From: Aselliscus stoliczkanus
Taxonomy: Eukaryota; Chordata; Mammalia; Chiroptera; Hipposideridae
Assembly: GCA_033961575.1 (NCBI GenBank)
Contig: CM066730.1
Location: 158,065,523 to 158,129,522, forward strand
DNA length: 64,000 nucleotides
Direction of reading: 5' to 3'
Each line of letters begins with the position of its first letter. Within the stretch, counting starts at the first letter, position 1. This document shows positions 22,808-32,954 of the stretch, one piece after another. A program made the position numbers and the translations under genes. Below the pieces are notes generated by a model. It made no database searches and was not told the DNA's origin. It saw nothing but the letters and a program-made list of their open reading frames with translations.

Positions 22808-23066
22808 TTTTTTTTTTTTTTAATTGGGGAACAGTGTGTTTTTCCAGGACCCATCAGCTCCAAGTCAAGTTGTTTCAATCTATTAGGTTGTTTGTTGGAA
22901 AAGTCATGACACATTTTTGCAACAAAAAACATAGAAAAAATATGTCATGACTTTTCCAATGACCCAATAGTGGAGAGCACAGCTCAGTGGCCCATGCGGG
23001 GACCAAACCAGCAACCTTGGTGTTATGAGCCTGCGCTCTAACCAACTGAGCTAACCGGCAACCCCT
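22808..23066 (-). mobile_element. Long tRNA-derived SINE carrying a mariner-type insertion
   Basis: Poly-T at 22808-22822, then the complement of the SINE tail and body, a nested 85-bp element (22883-22967), then the tRNA-like head to about 23065. The tail here reads taattgggg, so the AATAAA hexamer has decayed. Confidence 0.85.
22883..22967. mobile_element. 85-bp mariner-type non-autonomous element
   Basis: Flanked by TA on both sides (22881-22882 and 22968-22969). Its ends are inverted repeats sharing TTGGAAAAGTCATGACA on both strands, with almost nothing between. It is far too short to code, so it depended on a related autonomous transposase. Confidence 0.88.
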
Positions 23067-23184
23067 CAGCCCCTCTTTATAAAAAATTCGTTTTCATTGC
23101 TGTATTTACTTCAGAATGGTGTTTAATAAATTTGGCTTCTCTGGGCTTCCAGCACAGGTAGGAGAAACCCTAATGCGTTGGAGA

Positions 23185-23375
23185 CACATCACACTGGTTT
23201 CGATTTCTGGCTTTGCCACCAACTCTGTGACTTTGGATAGGTCAGCCAGCCTCTTCAAGCTCCAGTTTCTTCGTAAATTGACGGGGGTGGGGGTGGGCTG
23301 TATAATATAATACCTATCCTTTGGAATAGTTGTGGGAATTAAACAAATGCCATAAATGAAAGGCTCTTGTTCTTT
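23185..23375 (+). mobile_element. MIR
   Basis: Contains 'aactctgtgactttggatag' and 'ctccagtttcttcgtaaatt' in MIR order. Confidence 0.7.
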
Positions 23376-23389
23376 CTAGGCTCACTTTC

Positions 23390-23980
23390 ACTCAACAGAC
23401 ACCTGCCATGGGCCAAGCTTTGGGGATAATGCAGTGAAACGATGGATGAAATTCCTGTGCTTACAGGGAGATTACATTCTAGAGGGAGAGACAGACAGTC
23501 TCTGAATCACACAAATTGAAAATGGTAATGATTTAAGAGCTATACAGGTCCATAGTGCCTTGAGAGCAAACAGCAGGGGGATCTGACCTAGCCGGGAGGC
23601 CAGAGAAAGCTCCCCGGAGCAAGCAACCACTGGGCTGAGATCTGAAGGGTGTGTAGGAGTTAGGAAGGCAGAAGTGGGCCGGGACAACTTTCTGGGCAGG
23701 GGGAATAGACCCCATGATGGGAGGAATCCTGGGACTGCAAAAAGACTGGCCTGGCTGGAGCCGAGGAAGTAAGGGGGAACATGTTGTGAGAGGGCACTGG
23801 AAAAGTAGGAAGGGCCAGACCCTGCAGGCATTGTTGGGCAGATTAAGGTGTTTTATCTTAAGAACATCAATAAGCCAATGAAGAGTTTTAAGCAGAGAAG
23901 GGACTTGATGAGATTTGTGTTTTCAAGTGACTATTTGGATTGGAACAGGCTAAGAACAGAAGCAGGGAGAGCAGTTCGGA
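23390..23980. repeat. Ancient mammalian repeat, family not assigned
   Basis: Contains 'cagacacctgccatgggcc', 'gggagattacattctagagg', 'gctgagatctgaaggg' and 'agagaagggacttgatgag', the order seen in other copies of this old repeat. Confidence 0.6.
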
Positions 23981-24009
23981 GCTTTTGCAGACATCTAGGC
24001 AGGAGGTTG

Positions 24010-24300
24010 TGTTCTGAGGTAGTTGTGCTAGTTAGCAGTGCTTTCTGCTGCAAATACAGAAGAATCTGGCTGACAGTGGTTTGAATACAGAAGAGTTTAT
24101 TGCTTACCCCGTTTAGGCCTGGAGGAAGGCAGCTGCTTTCCTTGGTTGCTTCCATGGCTCCGTGTCTCCAGGACTAGCATTTCTGCAAGTCTCTAGGCTT
24201 TTCTCTCACGATGTCAAGACAGCTGCCCTAGCTCTGGGCATCATGGTTGTATTCAAGCTGAGAAAAAAGGGGGAAGGATGATACTAGTAAGTTTCACCCC
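24010..24300. repeat. Ancient interspersed repeat, family not assigned
   Basis: Resembles the segments at 51075 and 56605 ('ggctgacagtggtttgaata', then 'agtttattgctta'). Probably an old LTR or DNA-transposon fossil. Confidence 0.4.
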
Positions 24301-24306
24301 CTTTTT

Positions 24307-24688
24307 TTTTTTTAAAGGTTTTTTTTTTTTTTTATTGGGGAAAGGGAACAACCAAGTTGTTGTCCTTCAGTCTTAGTTGTGGAGGGTGCACTAGCTCAGC
24401 TCCAAGTGCAGTTGGCATAGGGCTGCCCGTCGGCAACTTGCAGCTGCTCAGCTCAAGGTGCTGTGTTCAATCTTAGTTGTGGCTAAGCCCACCATCCCAT
24501 GCAGGAGTCGAATCAGAAACCTTGTTGCTGAGAATGCACGCTCTAACCACTGAGCAATTTGGCCTGAGCTTTCAGCAGCTCAGAGCAGCTCAGCTTGGGC
24601 TCAGGTCACTGGCCCTTGTGGGAATTGAACCAGCAACACTGTTGCTCAGATCTCGTGCCCTTAACCAACTGAGCCACTTGGCTGGCCC
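24307..24688 (-). mobile_element. Long composite tRNA-derived SINE (T+ type)
   Basis: Poly-T, then ttttattgggg (complement contains AATAAA), body, a second tRNA-like module near 24500-24560 and the head ending near 24688. Similar TTTCACCCC/TTCACCCC sequences flank it near 24293 and 24689, consistent with a target duplication. Confidence 0.85.
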
Positions 24689-25189
24689 CTTCACCCCTTT
24701 TTATCTTAAAGGCAAAACCTTCCCTAGAAACCCTCATCCAATTTTTATGTACATATCATTAGCCAAAAGTGAATCATGTGACCTCTAGCTCCAGGGAAGG
24801 CTGGGAAAGGGAAAAGGAGCTTGAGCCAGCCAACAATAAGTTAGTGGGAATGGAAGTGGACAGATCTATTGTTAGGAAGCAAAATCCAGAGGACTGGGTG
24901 AAGAATCGAATTATTAGTCCCCCCCTCACTTGTTTTTCCTTCCTATTGATTATGCTTAGTAATGGGATGGCAGCAAGAGGAATGTGTTTATGAAACATCA
25001 TATATAGGAGGAAGCCTATATAATTCAACCTATATCAATTAAATATTTTGTTTACTAAATCCATAAATTGGATATCTCCTTCCCCTAGTAATTTGGATTT
25101 GATTGTATTATTTACTATTTGGACACGAGGGATTTTGGAAATCCAAAATAAAGGCTTTACATAAAGGATTACACTGTATAATCTTTTAG

Positions 25190-25350
25190 AGTTTATAAAA
25201 TGGTTTCATATACATTGTATCATTTGGTATTAAAATCCTGGGAGATAGGTGAGCAGGTAGTATTAGACTTAGGGAGGTTAGGTGACTTGGCTAGTGTCAC
25301 ACACTTTCTGGTCTCAGAGCTTGTGCTTTTTCCACTAGGCAATGCTGCCC
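25190..25350 (-). mobile_element. MIR fragment
   Basis: Contains 'taggtgacttggctagtgtcacaca', a decayed reverse MIR core. Confidence 0.6.
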
Positions 25351-26179
25351 TATAGGATATGGATAAGGGAGTTGGGGATGGTTTGTCTGGAGAAGAGCAA
25401 TTACAGGGGCCCATCTCCCCTGAGACTAGAGCTGGGAGAACATGAATTAATGCTAAAGAGACTGAAGTTTGATAAGAACTTGATGAGGGCTCAGTGGCTG
25501 AACAGCTGCACCTGTGTGGGGCTGGGCAGGAGGGGAGGTGTGGAATCCTGGGAATGTCCACCGCTGGGAAGCTCATGGTGAGACTCCAGCTTGATGTGAC
25601 CACAAACAAAGCAAATAGAATGGTATAGGCTCCCACCAAAGTGGTCCTTTTATGCTGTGAGTCTCAGATGTGGGTCCTGTGGGACAGGAAGAGAAGGACC
25701 ATTCCATGGACGAAGGACCAAGCTATCAAAGCTTCTTTCCAAAGCAATGGGATGCTTCCAGGTGCTTTTCCACAACTGCTTGGGAGGCCATCTTGGTCTG
25801 AAATCACTTCTGCTTCCCCAGAGTGGGGCAATAGAGGAGAATTGTTACCTCGAGCCAGGCAGTTGATATCTGTGAGGTCACCTCAGTTTCCCTCCAGGCG
25901 ATTTAAGTAACAGCTTCTCCAGCCCGGGCCACAGGGCAGACTCGGGATTGTGCTTGTCACCCCCTTCTTTATAGATGGTTCCCAGGAGACCAGGATTTTC
26001 TTCTCTATCTCACATCCCTCAGGGTCAGGAAGTTCTCCCTGATGTCTGACTGTATCTCTTCCACTACTATTAATCATGCCCACAAAGCTAGTTCTTCTTC
26101 CTGATAGCCCTGTGTCTAATAATGGCATCATTAGTCTTCCAGTCACGGCTGTTGCAAACTTTAGAGTCATCTTCCTTTC

Positions 26180-26480
26180 TGACTCTTTCTCTCCCACTTC
26201 TTGACAGTATTTGCCAAACCCTAAATGTCTACTGAAACTCTCCTACCCCATGCCTCGGAATTCCTTATTTGTTCACCTCTTCTGCTTTTGGGCCTACTGT
26301 TTCCACCACTGGGAATTCTCTCACCCCCAGTGCCTTTGTCTGTGGAACACACAGCCATCTTGTTCTCCATTTCAAATGCACTCTTCTCTGGGAAATCTTC
26401 CTCAGTTTCCCTCTATTGTAGATACTTGCTCTCATCTGAACTAACCTAACATTTTGGTACATCTTTCCAGCACAGTCATT
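26180..26480. mobile_element. Probable L2 fragment
   Basis: Pyrimidine-rich sequence with 'actcttctctgggaaatcttcctcag' resembles the L2 3' region. Confidence 0.45.
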
Positions 26481-26800
26481 TGTTCATCTACTTAGTGAAA
26501 ATTTAAGAACCTGCTCTGGGCAAAGCCAGGAGTTAGGTGCTGGAGATCCAGAGATAAACAGGATTTGGCTCCTACCCTGCAGAAGACCACATTCTAGTTG
26601 GGGAGATGGAAACTGAAGCAGACAATTTCAATGCAGTATGATAGCTGCTTTCATGGGAAATCCAGGGTGTTATAAAAGCCCAACAGAGAGGCATAACCCA
26701 GAATAAGAGTACAGAAAGTCTTTGAGGGAAGGTGGGGCTTAAAATGAATAAATGGGAAAGGAAAAGAGTTGGGTGGGGGAGGTGGATGAAAGGAGATTCT
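26480..26800. repeat. Ancient mammalian repeat, family not assigned
   Basis: Contains 'gtgctggagatccagagataaaca' and 'cacattctagttgggg', as in the other copies. Confidence 0.5.
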
Positions 26801-27004
26801 AGGAGGAGGGACCAATTTGTGTCAAAATAAAGGAACCTAAAATAACCCTGTTATGTGAAAGGTTGTTCACCTGTTAGGCTATAAGCCCTTTGATGACAGA
26901 GATAACATATACATTACCTCTATAAGCTTGTTTATGGTAGTTGCTCAACAAATTTTTGTGGAATGAAATCATATTTGAGGGCAATGAAAAAAAAAATGCA
27001 GTGG

Positions 27005-27025
27005 CTCAGCACCATGGACAGATCA
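27005..27025 (+). promoter_or_regulatory. RE1/NRSE site (REST binding)
   Basis: CTCAGCACCATGGACAGATCA matches the canonical 21-bp RE1 at every position of both half sites (CAGCACC and GGACAG) with the normal spacing. Only the outermost bases differ. REST represses neuronal genes outside neurons, which fits a postsynaptic gene. The site lies about 230 bases upstream of exon 2. Confidence 0.8.
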
Positions 27026-27066
27026 CACAGACACCTGCAGTTGGAGGTAGTCCAACCTGTAAGCTC

Positions 27067-27084
27067 ATTTGCATGTATTTGCAT
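27067..27084 (+). promoter_or_regulatory. Two tandem POU octamers
   Basis: ATTTGCAT occurs at 27067-27074 and again at 27077-27084, a 10-bp offset that puts both on one helix face. Octamers bind POU factors, including neural class III members. They lie 40 bases after the RE1 and 170 bases before exon 2. Confidence 0.65.
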
Positions 27085-27255
27085 AATTCAGCAAACCTCA
27101 TTTCCCTGGGGGGCCAAAGGCTTTGCATCATGGGGCATCCAATCAGTCTTCGTTTACGGGGTTGGGAAGGGAAATGGTCAAGACCAGAGACTGGTTCTTT
27201 GAGGGAAGTATCTCTCCCCCTTTGCTCACCTCACCCTCCTTTTCTTTTCCATTAG

Positions 27256-27338
27256 GAGACAGTGGTCCTGAGCCTTCTGAAGTTAGGATTCTGCCTGACG
27301 GTGGGGATCCTGACACCAAGAATGGGACACCCCGAATG
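27256..27338 (+). other. DLGAP3: DLGAP3 non-coding exon 2 (probable)
   Basis: A strong polypyrimidine tract and 'ccattag' precede 27256, and 'gaatg' followed by gtgagt ends the exon at 27338. The 83-base exon is unique sequence on the correct strand between exon 1 and the first coding exon. It carries two ATGs (27322 with A at -3 and G at +4, and 27336 at the very end). Both open upstream ORFs when joined to 28806. Transcript evidence is not visible here. Confidence 0.65.
27322..27338 (+). promoter_or_regulatory. Upstream ORF starts in exon 2
   Basis: If exon 2 joins 28806, the ATG at 27322 opens a 24-codon ORF whose TGA is 28858-28860. This stop overlaps the main start codon as ATGA. The ATG at 27336 opens an 11-codon ORF ending at 28838. 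Both would capture scanning ribosomes before the DLGAP3 start. Confidence 0.5.
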
Positions 27339-28805
27339 GTGAGTGGTAGAAGAGCCTGGGAGATGGGGATTAGACTGAGGTTCTCAAATCAGAATAACTT
27401 GGGTTCAAGTCTTGATTCAAAGTAACTCACTGGGTTTGTGACTACACCTTTTGAGCTCAATTTTCTCATGGATAAGTGTGGATAACATGTACATACAGCA
27501 TTTTAGTGGGACTAGAGAATATTAGGTAGGCACAGTACCTGGTACATAGCAAGTGCTCGGGAAATAGTAAGAGGTGAGCCGTGTGCAGGAGTAAAATCTG
27601 AGGGGGTGCCTGAAACAAGGTGGGTATGGGGAGGTGGTGGTGGGGAGCAAGGGAGCATAAGTCTCGGAGGGGCTGCTGTCTGGAGTCTTTGAGGCTGTCA
27701 TCCCCTCCTAGTCAGCAGATGGCCCAGGAGCCTGGTCTGGGATGAGTGAGGGCGCCGTCTGCCAGCATCTCAGTCCCTGTTCCTCCTGCTGTCACCCCCT
27801 CCTGCCAGAGCTCCTGTCCTGGCAGCTCTGGAGTCCTGATTGGAGGCAGCTCTTGCTGAGAGCTGACCTCTCTGTCCTGTAGCCTTGGCAAGCCTGGGAT
27901 GGGGGCCAGGGGCACTGCCTCCAATGTTTTCTCTCCATCACCTCGCTGCCCTGCCATCCCACTGTTCCCAGGTGAAGGAACTCCTGGGTTCCACTCCCAG
28001 GTTAGGATTCAGACGCTGGCTGGTGAAGCGTCCCTCTGCAGCCAGCGTCCCTCCTCTTTATGGTCCTTCTTCCTTCATGACTCCCTTCTAGTGGAATGGG
28101 GGTGGCAGGTGGGGGTACAAGGCAAAAGGGGAAATTTCACTGGGGAATATTTGAAACCTAGAAGAGGAAAGGAGTCAACTCAGGATGTTCTTTCCTATCT
28201 CAGTTGTGGGGGGAGGGAGAATGAGCCTGCAGCCAGATGGAAGGAACAGGGTTTGGAAGGAAGTGGAGGGGTTTTCCTGTGTAATCAAGCTGGATATGTA
28301 GATTTGGGTTCGCATTTTCTTTGGTTATTGCTGCTGGGAGCTGTGACCCTGAGGCCGGGCTCTTCACAGCAGTGGAAATGGATAGGCATGGGGCAGAAGT
28401 GTGATTCCAGATCAATTTGTCTCAAGTCAGCTTGTTAAAAGCTAGTTCACTTAATGACTGGTTTCTTTGAATGTTTTTTTACATCTGTTTGTGTATCCTC
28501 TTATTTTTGGTAACCTCAGGATTAGAAAAAGAATACATTTGGCTGAGGGTATATCGTCTTATGAATAAGTATTTATCAAACTTGCAGCATTTGATGAATG
28601 ATGGTATATTTTGTGCCCTTGTGAGTGTCTTCGTCTCGTATGACCCTTTTAAGGACTTTAAGCCCATTTGTGGAAAGATAGTACAATTAATCACTATAAA
28701 TTGATATGTGTTATTTAAAGGGCTACAAGAATACCTAATAAAAGATAGTTTTAGGTGAAGTGGCCTGTTGTTTAATATGAATCCCTTTTTTCCCTGTTTC
28801 CCCAG
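27339..28805 (+). other. DLGAP3: DLGAP3 intron 2
   Basis: Holds a MIR (27365-27575), a GC-balanced segment without recognised features to about 28.4 kb, and an AT-rich segment at 28.43-28.78 kb that I cannot assign. Confidence 0.65.
27365..27575 (+). mobile_element. MIR
   Basis: Contains 'cttgggttcaagtcttgattc' and ends 'acctggtacatagcaagtgctc', in MIR order. Confidence 0.75.
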
Positions 28806-29963
28806 GAGGTTCCTGGGGCCTGGCCCCCAACACTATGAAGAGCCCTTGCTGAGGCCATGAGGGGTTACCATGGCGACCGAGGCAGCCATCCCCGCCCAGC
28901 CCGCTTTGCTGACCAGCAGCATATGGACGTGGGCCCAGCTGCTAGGGCCCCGTACCTGCTGGGCTCCGGGGAGGCCTTCTCCACCGAGCCCCGCTTCTGT
29001 GCCCCGAGAGCTGGCCTGGGACACCTTTCCCCCGAAGGGCCCCTGAGCCTGAGTGAGGGGCCATCTCTAGGTCCCGAGGGAGGGCCAGGGGGGACTGGGG
29101 TTGGGGGAGGTAGCAGCACCTTCCCCAGGATGTACCCCGGCCAGGGCCCCTTTGACACCTGTGAAGACTGTGTGGGCCACCCACAGGGCAAGGGTGCCCC
29201 CCGCCTGCCTCCTACACTCCTGGACCAGTTTGAAAAGCAGTTGCCAGTTCAACAGGATGGCTTCCACACACTACCATACCAGCGAGGTCCAGCAGGGGCC
29301 GGGCCCGGGCCCGGGCCGGGGTCTGGCACTGCTCCGGAGGCCCGCAGCGAGAGCCCCAGCCGCATCCGGCACCTGGTTCACTCTGTGCAGAAGCTCTTTG
29401 CCAAGTCCCACTCTCTGGAGGCCCCAGGGAAGCGGGACTATAATGGGCCCAAGGCTGAGGGAAGAGGTGGCTCTGGGGGAGATAGCTACCCTGGCCCAGG
29501 CTCCGGAGGTCCCCACACCTCCCACCATCACCATCACCATCACCACCACCACCACCATCAGTCTCGGCACGGCAAGAGGAGCAAAAGCAAGGACCGCAAG
29601 GGGGACGGGCGGCACCAGGCCAAGGCCACAGGCTGGTGGAGCTCCGACGACAACTTGGACAGTGATAGCGGCTTCCTGGCGGGTGGGCGGCCTCTTGGGG
29701 AGCCAGGTGGCCCCTTCTGCCTGGAGGCTCCAGATGGGTCCTACCGAGACTTGAGCTTCAAGGGGCGTTCGGGCGGGTCAGAAGGCCGCTGTCTTGCCTG
29801 CACTGGCATGTCCATGTCACTGGATGGACAGTCAGTCAAGCGAAGTGCCTGGCATACCATGATGGTCAGCCAGGGCCGGGATGGATACCCAGGGGCCGGG
29901 CCAGGCAAAGGGCTCCTGGGTCCAGAGGCCAAGGCCAAAACCAGGACTTATCACTATCTGCAG
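28806..29963 (+). CDS. DLGAP3: DLGAP3 first coding exon, residues 1-369
   Basis: Acceptor ccccag precedes 28806; translation starts at 28857 (G at -3) and the exon ends CAG before gtgagg, phase 0. The start was chosen because the protein begins MRGYHGDRG, which I recognise as the DLGAP3 N-terminus. Visible parts are a Gly/Pro-rich stretch near residues 142-155, a conserved SRIRHLVHSVQKLF segment (168-181), twelve consecutive His (223-234), a basic KRSKSKDRK stretch, WWSSDDNLDSD (260-270) shared by all DLGAP proteins, and a Cys-containing segment with KRSAW (328-332). This region contributes to PSD-95 guanylate-kinase binding in the family. The 5' 51 bases are untranslated and hold a short upstream ORF. 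Confidence 0.97.
28835..28852 (+). promoter_or_regulatory. Five-codon upstream ORF just before the DLGAP3 start
   Basis: ATG AAG AGC CCT TGC TGA ends four bases before the main ATG at 28857. This ORF does not depend on the exon 2 assignment because it lies in the coding exon itself. Confidence 0.6.
28864..28877. promoter_or_regulatory. X-box-like palindrome within codons 3-7
   Basis: GTTACCATGGCGAC fits the RFX X-box pattern (GTTRCC, ATGG, YRAC) with one unusual base. It is also protein-coding here, so the match may be chance. Confidence 0.35.
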
Positions 29964-30084
29964 GTGAGGCTTTGGTGTGAGTGGGGAACAGGGTTGTCAG
30001 CCCTTGTGTTGTCACCCAGTAAGCTGTGGAAAGGGTTGGATGGGAGTCAGCTGTCCGCATGATAGAGGGCCTAGATGCAGGGCT

Positions 30085-30185
30085 GCTCTGCCCTACCTCA
30101 CTCTGTAAGACCTTGAGCTCCCATTGGGACCTCAGTTTACTCATTTGTGCCATGAAGGGGCCTTTCTATTCTGACATTGTATGTC
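30085..30185 (+). mobile_element. MIR fragment
   Basis: Contains 'gggacctcagtttactcattt'. Confidence 0.5.
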
Positions 30186-30894
30186 AGTGCCAGGAAGACT
30201 TCCCCTTGACTTGCTGTTTTGGACAAGCTGTGCTGGCCTCTGTCTTGTGAGGTTGGAAGCAGAATGAGGTTGAGGGTAGGCAGGACGGCGCGGTGCTCCC
30301 TGGCTGTAGCTTCCCTTGAGATTGGAGGTCAGCAGTTGGAAAGCAACTCTCCTGTCTCCAGGCCGTTTCCAGACCTCTTTTCTTCTCAAATCTTGTTTGA
30401 ATATGAAGGTCAGTTAGTTGCAGGATGTGCCTCTGCTGGGGTTTGTCATTCTGAGATGCTTGTGATTGGACACCCGTGAGGCTCTGGAAGGGCCCTGGAA
30501 GCCTGTCCTGTGGGTTTTCCGAGGCTGGGGACACATTGTAGGCTGAGCCAGGACAACACTCCTTGGCAGTGGATGGTGCAGCTGATAGCTGGCATGCTGT
30601 CCCATCCTGTCTCACCATGTCTATGGTCTCTGCAGGTGAGGCTAGAAGCTCTGACCCCTTCTTATGGAGCCTTCATCCAACCCACACTGTCCGCTCTCCA
30701 TCTGCTTACTGAGATGAGGCCGGGCTCATGTCTCCCTCAACCTTCCTTTTCTCTGTCTCAGGCCCCACTCCCAAACCCCCTGACATGTTTTCTTGAGTTC
30801 TCCCATACTTTTAGGAGGAAAAATCAATACGAGTCCTAGGAGTCCAGCTGACTGAGGGTTATCCTCCAAACCCACATTCCACATAGTTAATCCA

Positions 30895-31180
30895 CAGTTG
30901 TTCATTCAGTGAGTACTTCTTGGGTGCTGTGGCCATAAAGATGAGGACACAGCTGCTGCTTGTGAGGAGCTCAGCTTAGAGGTGGGACGGATAAGGAAGC
31001 AGATAGAATACAGTGTGCTGAGGCTGTGACAGTGCTGGGCACCATGGGAGCACAGGAGGCACCTCACCCACCCGGGGTGATGGTGGTCAGAGCAGCTCCT
31101 GGGAAGAATGGCCCCTGAATTGAATCTCAGTGCAAAAGTGGATTAAGGATGTTTCAGGAAGAAGCCACAGCATGTTCAAA
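30895..31180. repeat. Ancient mammalian repeat, family not assigned
   Basis: Contains 'gttcattcagtgagtacttcttgggtgc' and 'gtgaggagctcagcttagagg', as in the other copies. Confidence 0.5.
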
Positions 31181-31879
31181 GGTATGAGAATTGAGCTCTC
31201 ATGTGTCTTTTGGGTGTCACTGGCTTTACTGGTATATTGTTTACACGTTAGGGCTCTCCTGGATGGGGAACTCATGAAAGCTCAAGGGAACACATGAGCC
31301 ACAGTGGAAGCAGGAAAGGGTGAGAGACAGAAGGGTTGCTTGGAGACTGCTAGGGTTCAGGACTTCTGGGTTGGCCTTGGATTGCCCCCTCCCTGGGTAG
31401 AGAGGTTCTCTAAGCTGGCAACTGAAGTGTCCAACAGAAAGGGCCGAGGAGGGAGCACCCACCCTTCTCCCATAACCCAGTCCTTCAGGCTCGCTGTCAC
31501 TCCGTTGCTCCCTGCTGCTACTCCAGGGCTGCCTTGACCTCCCTGGGGGCTTCCTTTTTAATATGCACCTCACAATGTCCTGCAGAGGAGTGAGCAGCTC
31601 CGCAGTGGCTAGTGGGAACCCTGCAGTGTGGCAGAGCACGCCCTGGCTGTCCCATCTGCTGGCCTCCCTCTCCCTGCCTGCCTGTGGCTCCTCTCTGTAG
31701 AGTGTGGGGAAGGGGAGTGATCCATCAGGGTCTGGGGTTCCAAGGTATCTTAGGGTTGGGAGGTCTGAACTATTTGGGGGGAACAAGAGACTGCAGGGAC
31801 CTTCCAGACAGCCCCGTGCTCCCCGGGCACAGGGGAAGCTGGCCCCATCAGACTGGGTGTCTGTTGGATCCTCAACCCT

Positions 31880-32190
31880 TTTGTTGAGACCCTGTTTCTT
31901 TCATTGGACCCCAGCTCTCCCTTAACCTCCTTCTGGAACTCCTTTCCCACTAGGAGCCCTTGTTTTTTGTGGAGCCTATCTCCTCCCTGTGTTCCATCTT
32001 CCAATTGAGCCCCAGCCCCTCACTGAGCCCTGTCCCTTCCCATGGGTTCCTGCATGGGGCCCCATTCCATCCCTGAGTCCCTGTTCACACACTGATCTCA
32101 GTCCCCTCACCTAGTCTCACCCCCAGAGCCTCTGTCCCTCCCCTGAATCCTGACCACTCTCAGAGGCCCAGCTCCCACCCCATTTAACCT
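31880..32190. repeat. Degenerate GAGCCC-type tandem repeat
   Basis: Loosely repeated units built on gagyccctg and tccctcc recur about every 20-30 bases. Divergence is high, so boundaries and period are approximate. Confidence 0.45.
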
Positions 32191-32719
32191 GTTCTTTACA
32201 ATAAATATTTTAAATCTTCCCTTCCTGCCCCAGCCCTCTCCCCCACATCTTTATTTATACTCATTCTTCACAGCGTAGGACTTTCACCTTCTGTCAGCTG
32301 ACCCATATTGTGGGCTCATGTAGACACCCAGTCACCCTCATCCCCTTCTTTCTTGGCTCAGAGAAGTACCCATCCCAGGCTGATGCCTATAGCAGGGCTT
32401 GAACCCATCTCCTCAGGGTCCCCTCAACCCTGTCTGTGCCCCCTCCCTCCCCACATTTAAAGACTGTATCTTTACTAGCTGTTTCCCTCATCCTGTAAAC
32501 ATGCCCGTCTCTCATCCTAAAAAATTCTTTCCTCAACCCCATTCTCCTTTCCATCTCCTATCTTCCTTTCATATCCAAGTTCTTAGACCATAGATTCCAT
32601 TTCTTCACTTCCTTTTATTCTCTTCACTACAGTTTGACTTCCATACCCCAGTCCACTAAACCATCCTTCCTGTCAGTGGTCTCTTGAGAGCCCTCCTTGA
32701 GTGCTACCTTTCAATGCTT

Positions 32720-32950
32720 AATAACAACAAAAATAGTTAACATTTATTGGAGACTTACTATATGCTGACACCCTATATTGGCTCATTTTTCCTTGCCACC
32801 AACCCTGTGATATAGACATAATTATGACCAATTCACAGACAAGGAAACTGAGGCTTAGAGATTAATCAGCTTTGCTCAAGTTTACTGAGCTAGCAAGTGA
32901 TGGGGCCAGAATTTGAACATAGATCTAATTCCTGAACTTGAATTATTAAC
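32720..32950 (-). mobile_element. MIR
   Basis: Contains 'tattggagacttactatatgc', then 'acaaggaaactgaggcttag' and 'ctgagctagcaagtgatgggg', in reverse MIR order. Confidence 0.75.
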
Positions 32951-32954
32951 CTCT

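Larger units (their letters stand above)
6604..27255 (+). other. DLGAP3: DLGAP3 intron 1
   Basis: The 20.6-kb first intron lies between two untranslated exons. It holds the GT-rich tract, several microsatellites, MIR and L2 fossils, three bat SINEs, and the candidate regulatory clusters near 16.4-17.2 kb, 22.2-22.5 kb and 27.0 kb. I see no other gene. Stretches not listed separately (for example 9.8-12.9 kb, 15.3-18.3 kb, 19.1-20.1 kb and 25.4-26.2 kb) look like unique intronic DNA. Confidence 0.75.

Noticed and set aside
29964..30062. Extension of the first coding exon past 29963
   Set aside because: CAG followed by gtgagg is a strong donor, and the DLGAP3 sequence continues at 34147 with VPQDDWGG.
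32196..32206. AATAAA hexamer in intron 3 as a polyadenylation site
   Set aside because: No other 3'-end features and no gene ending there.
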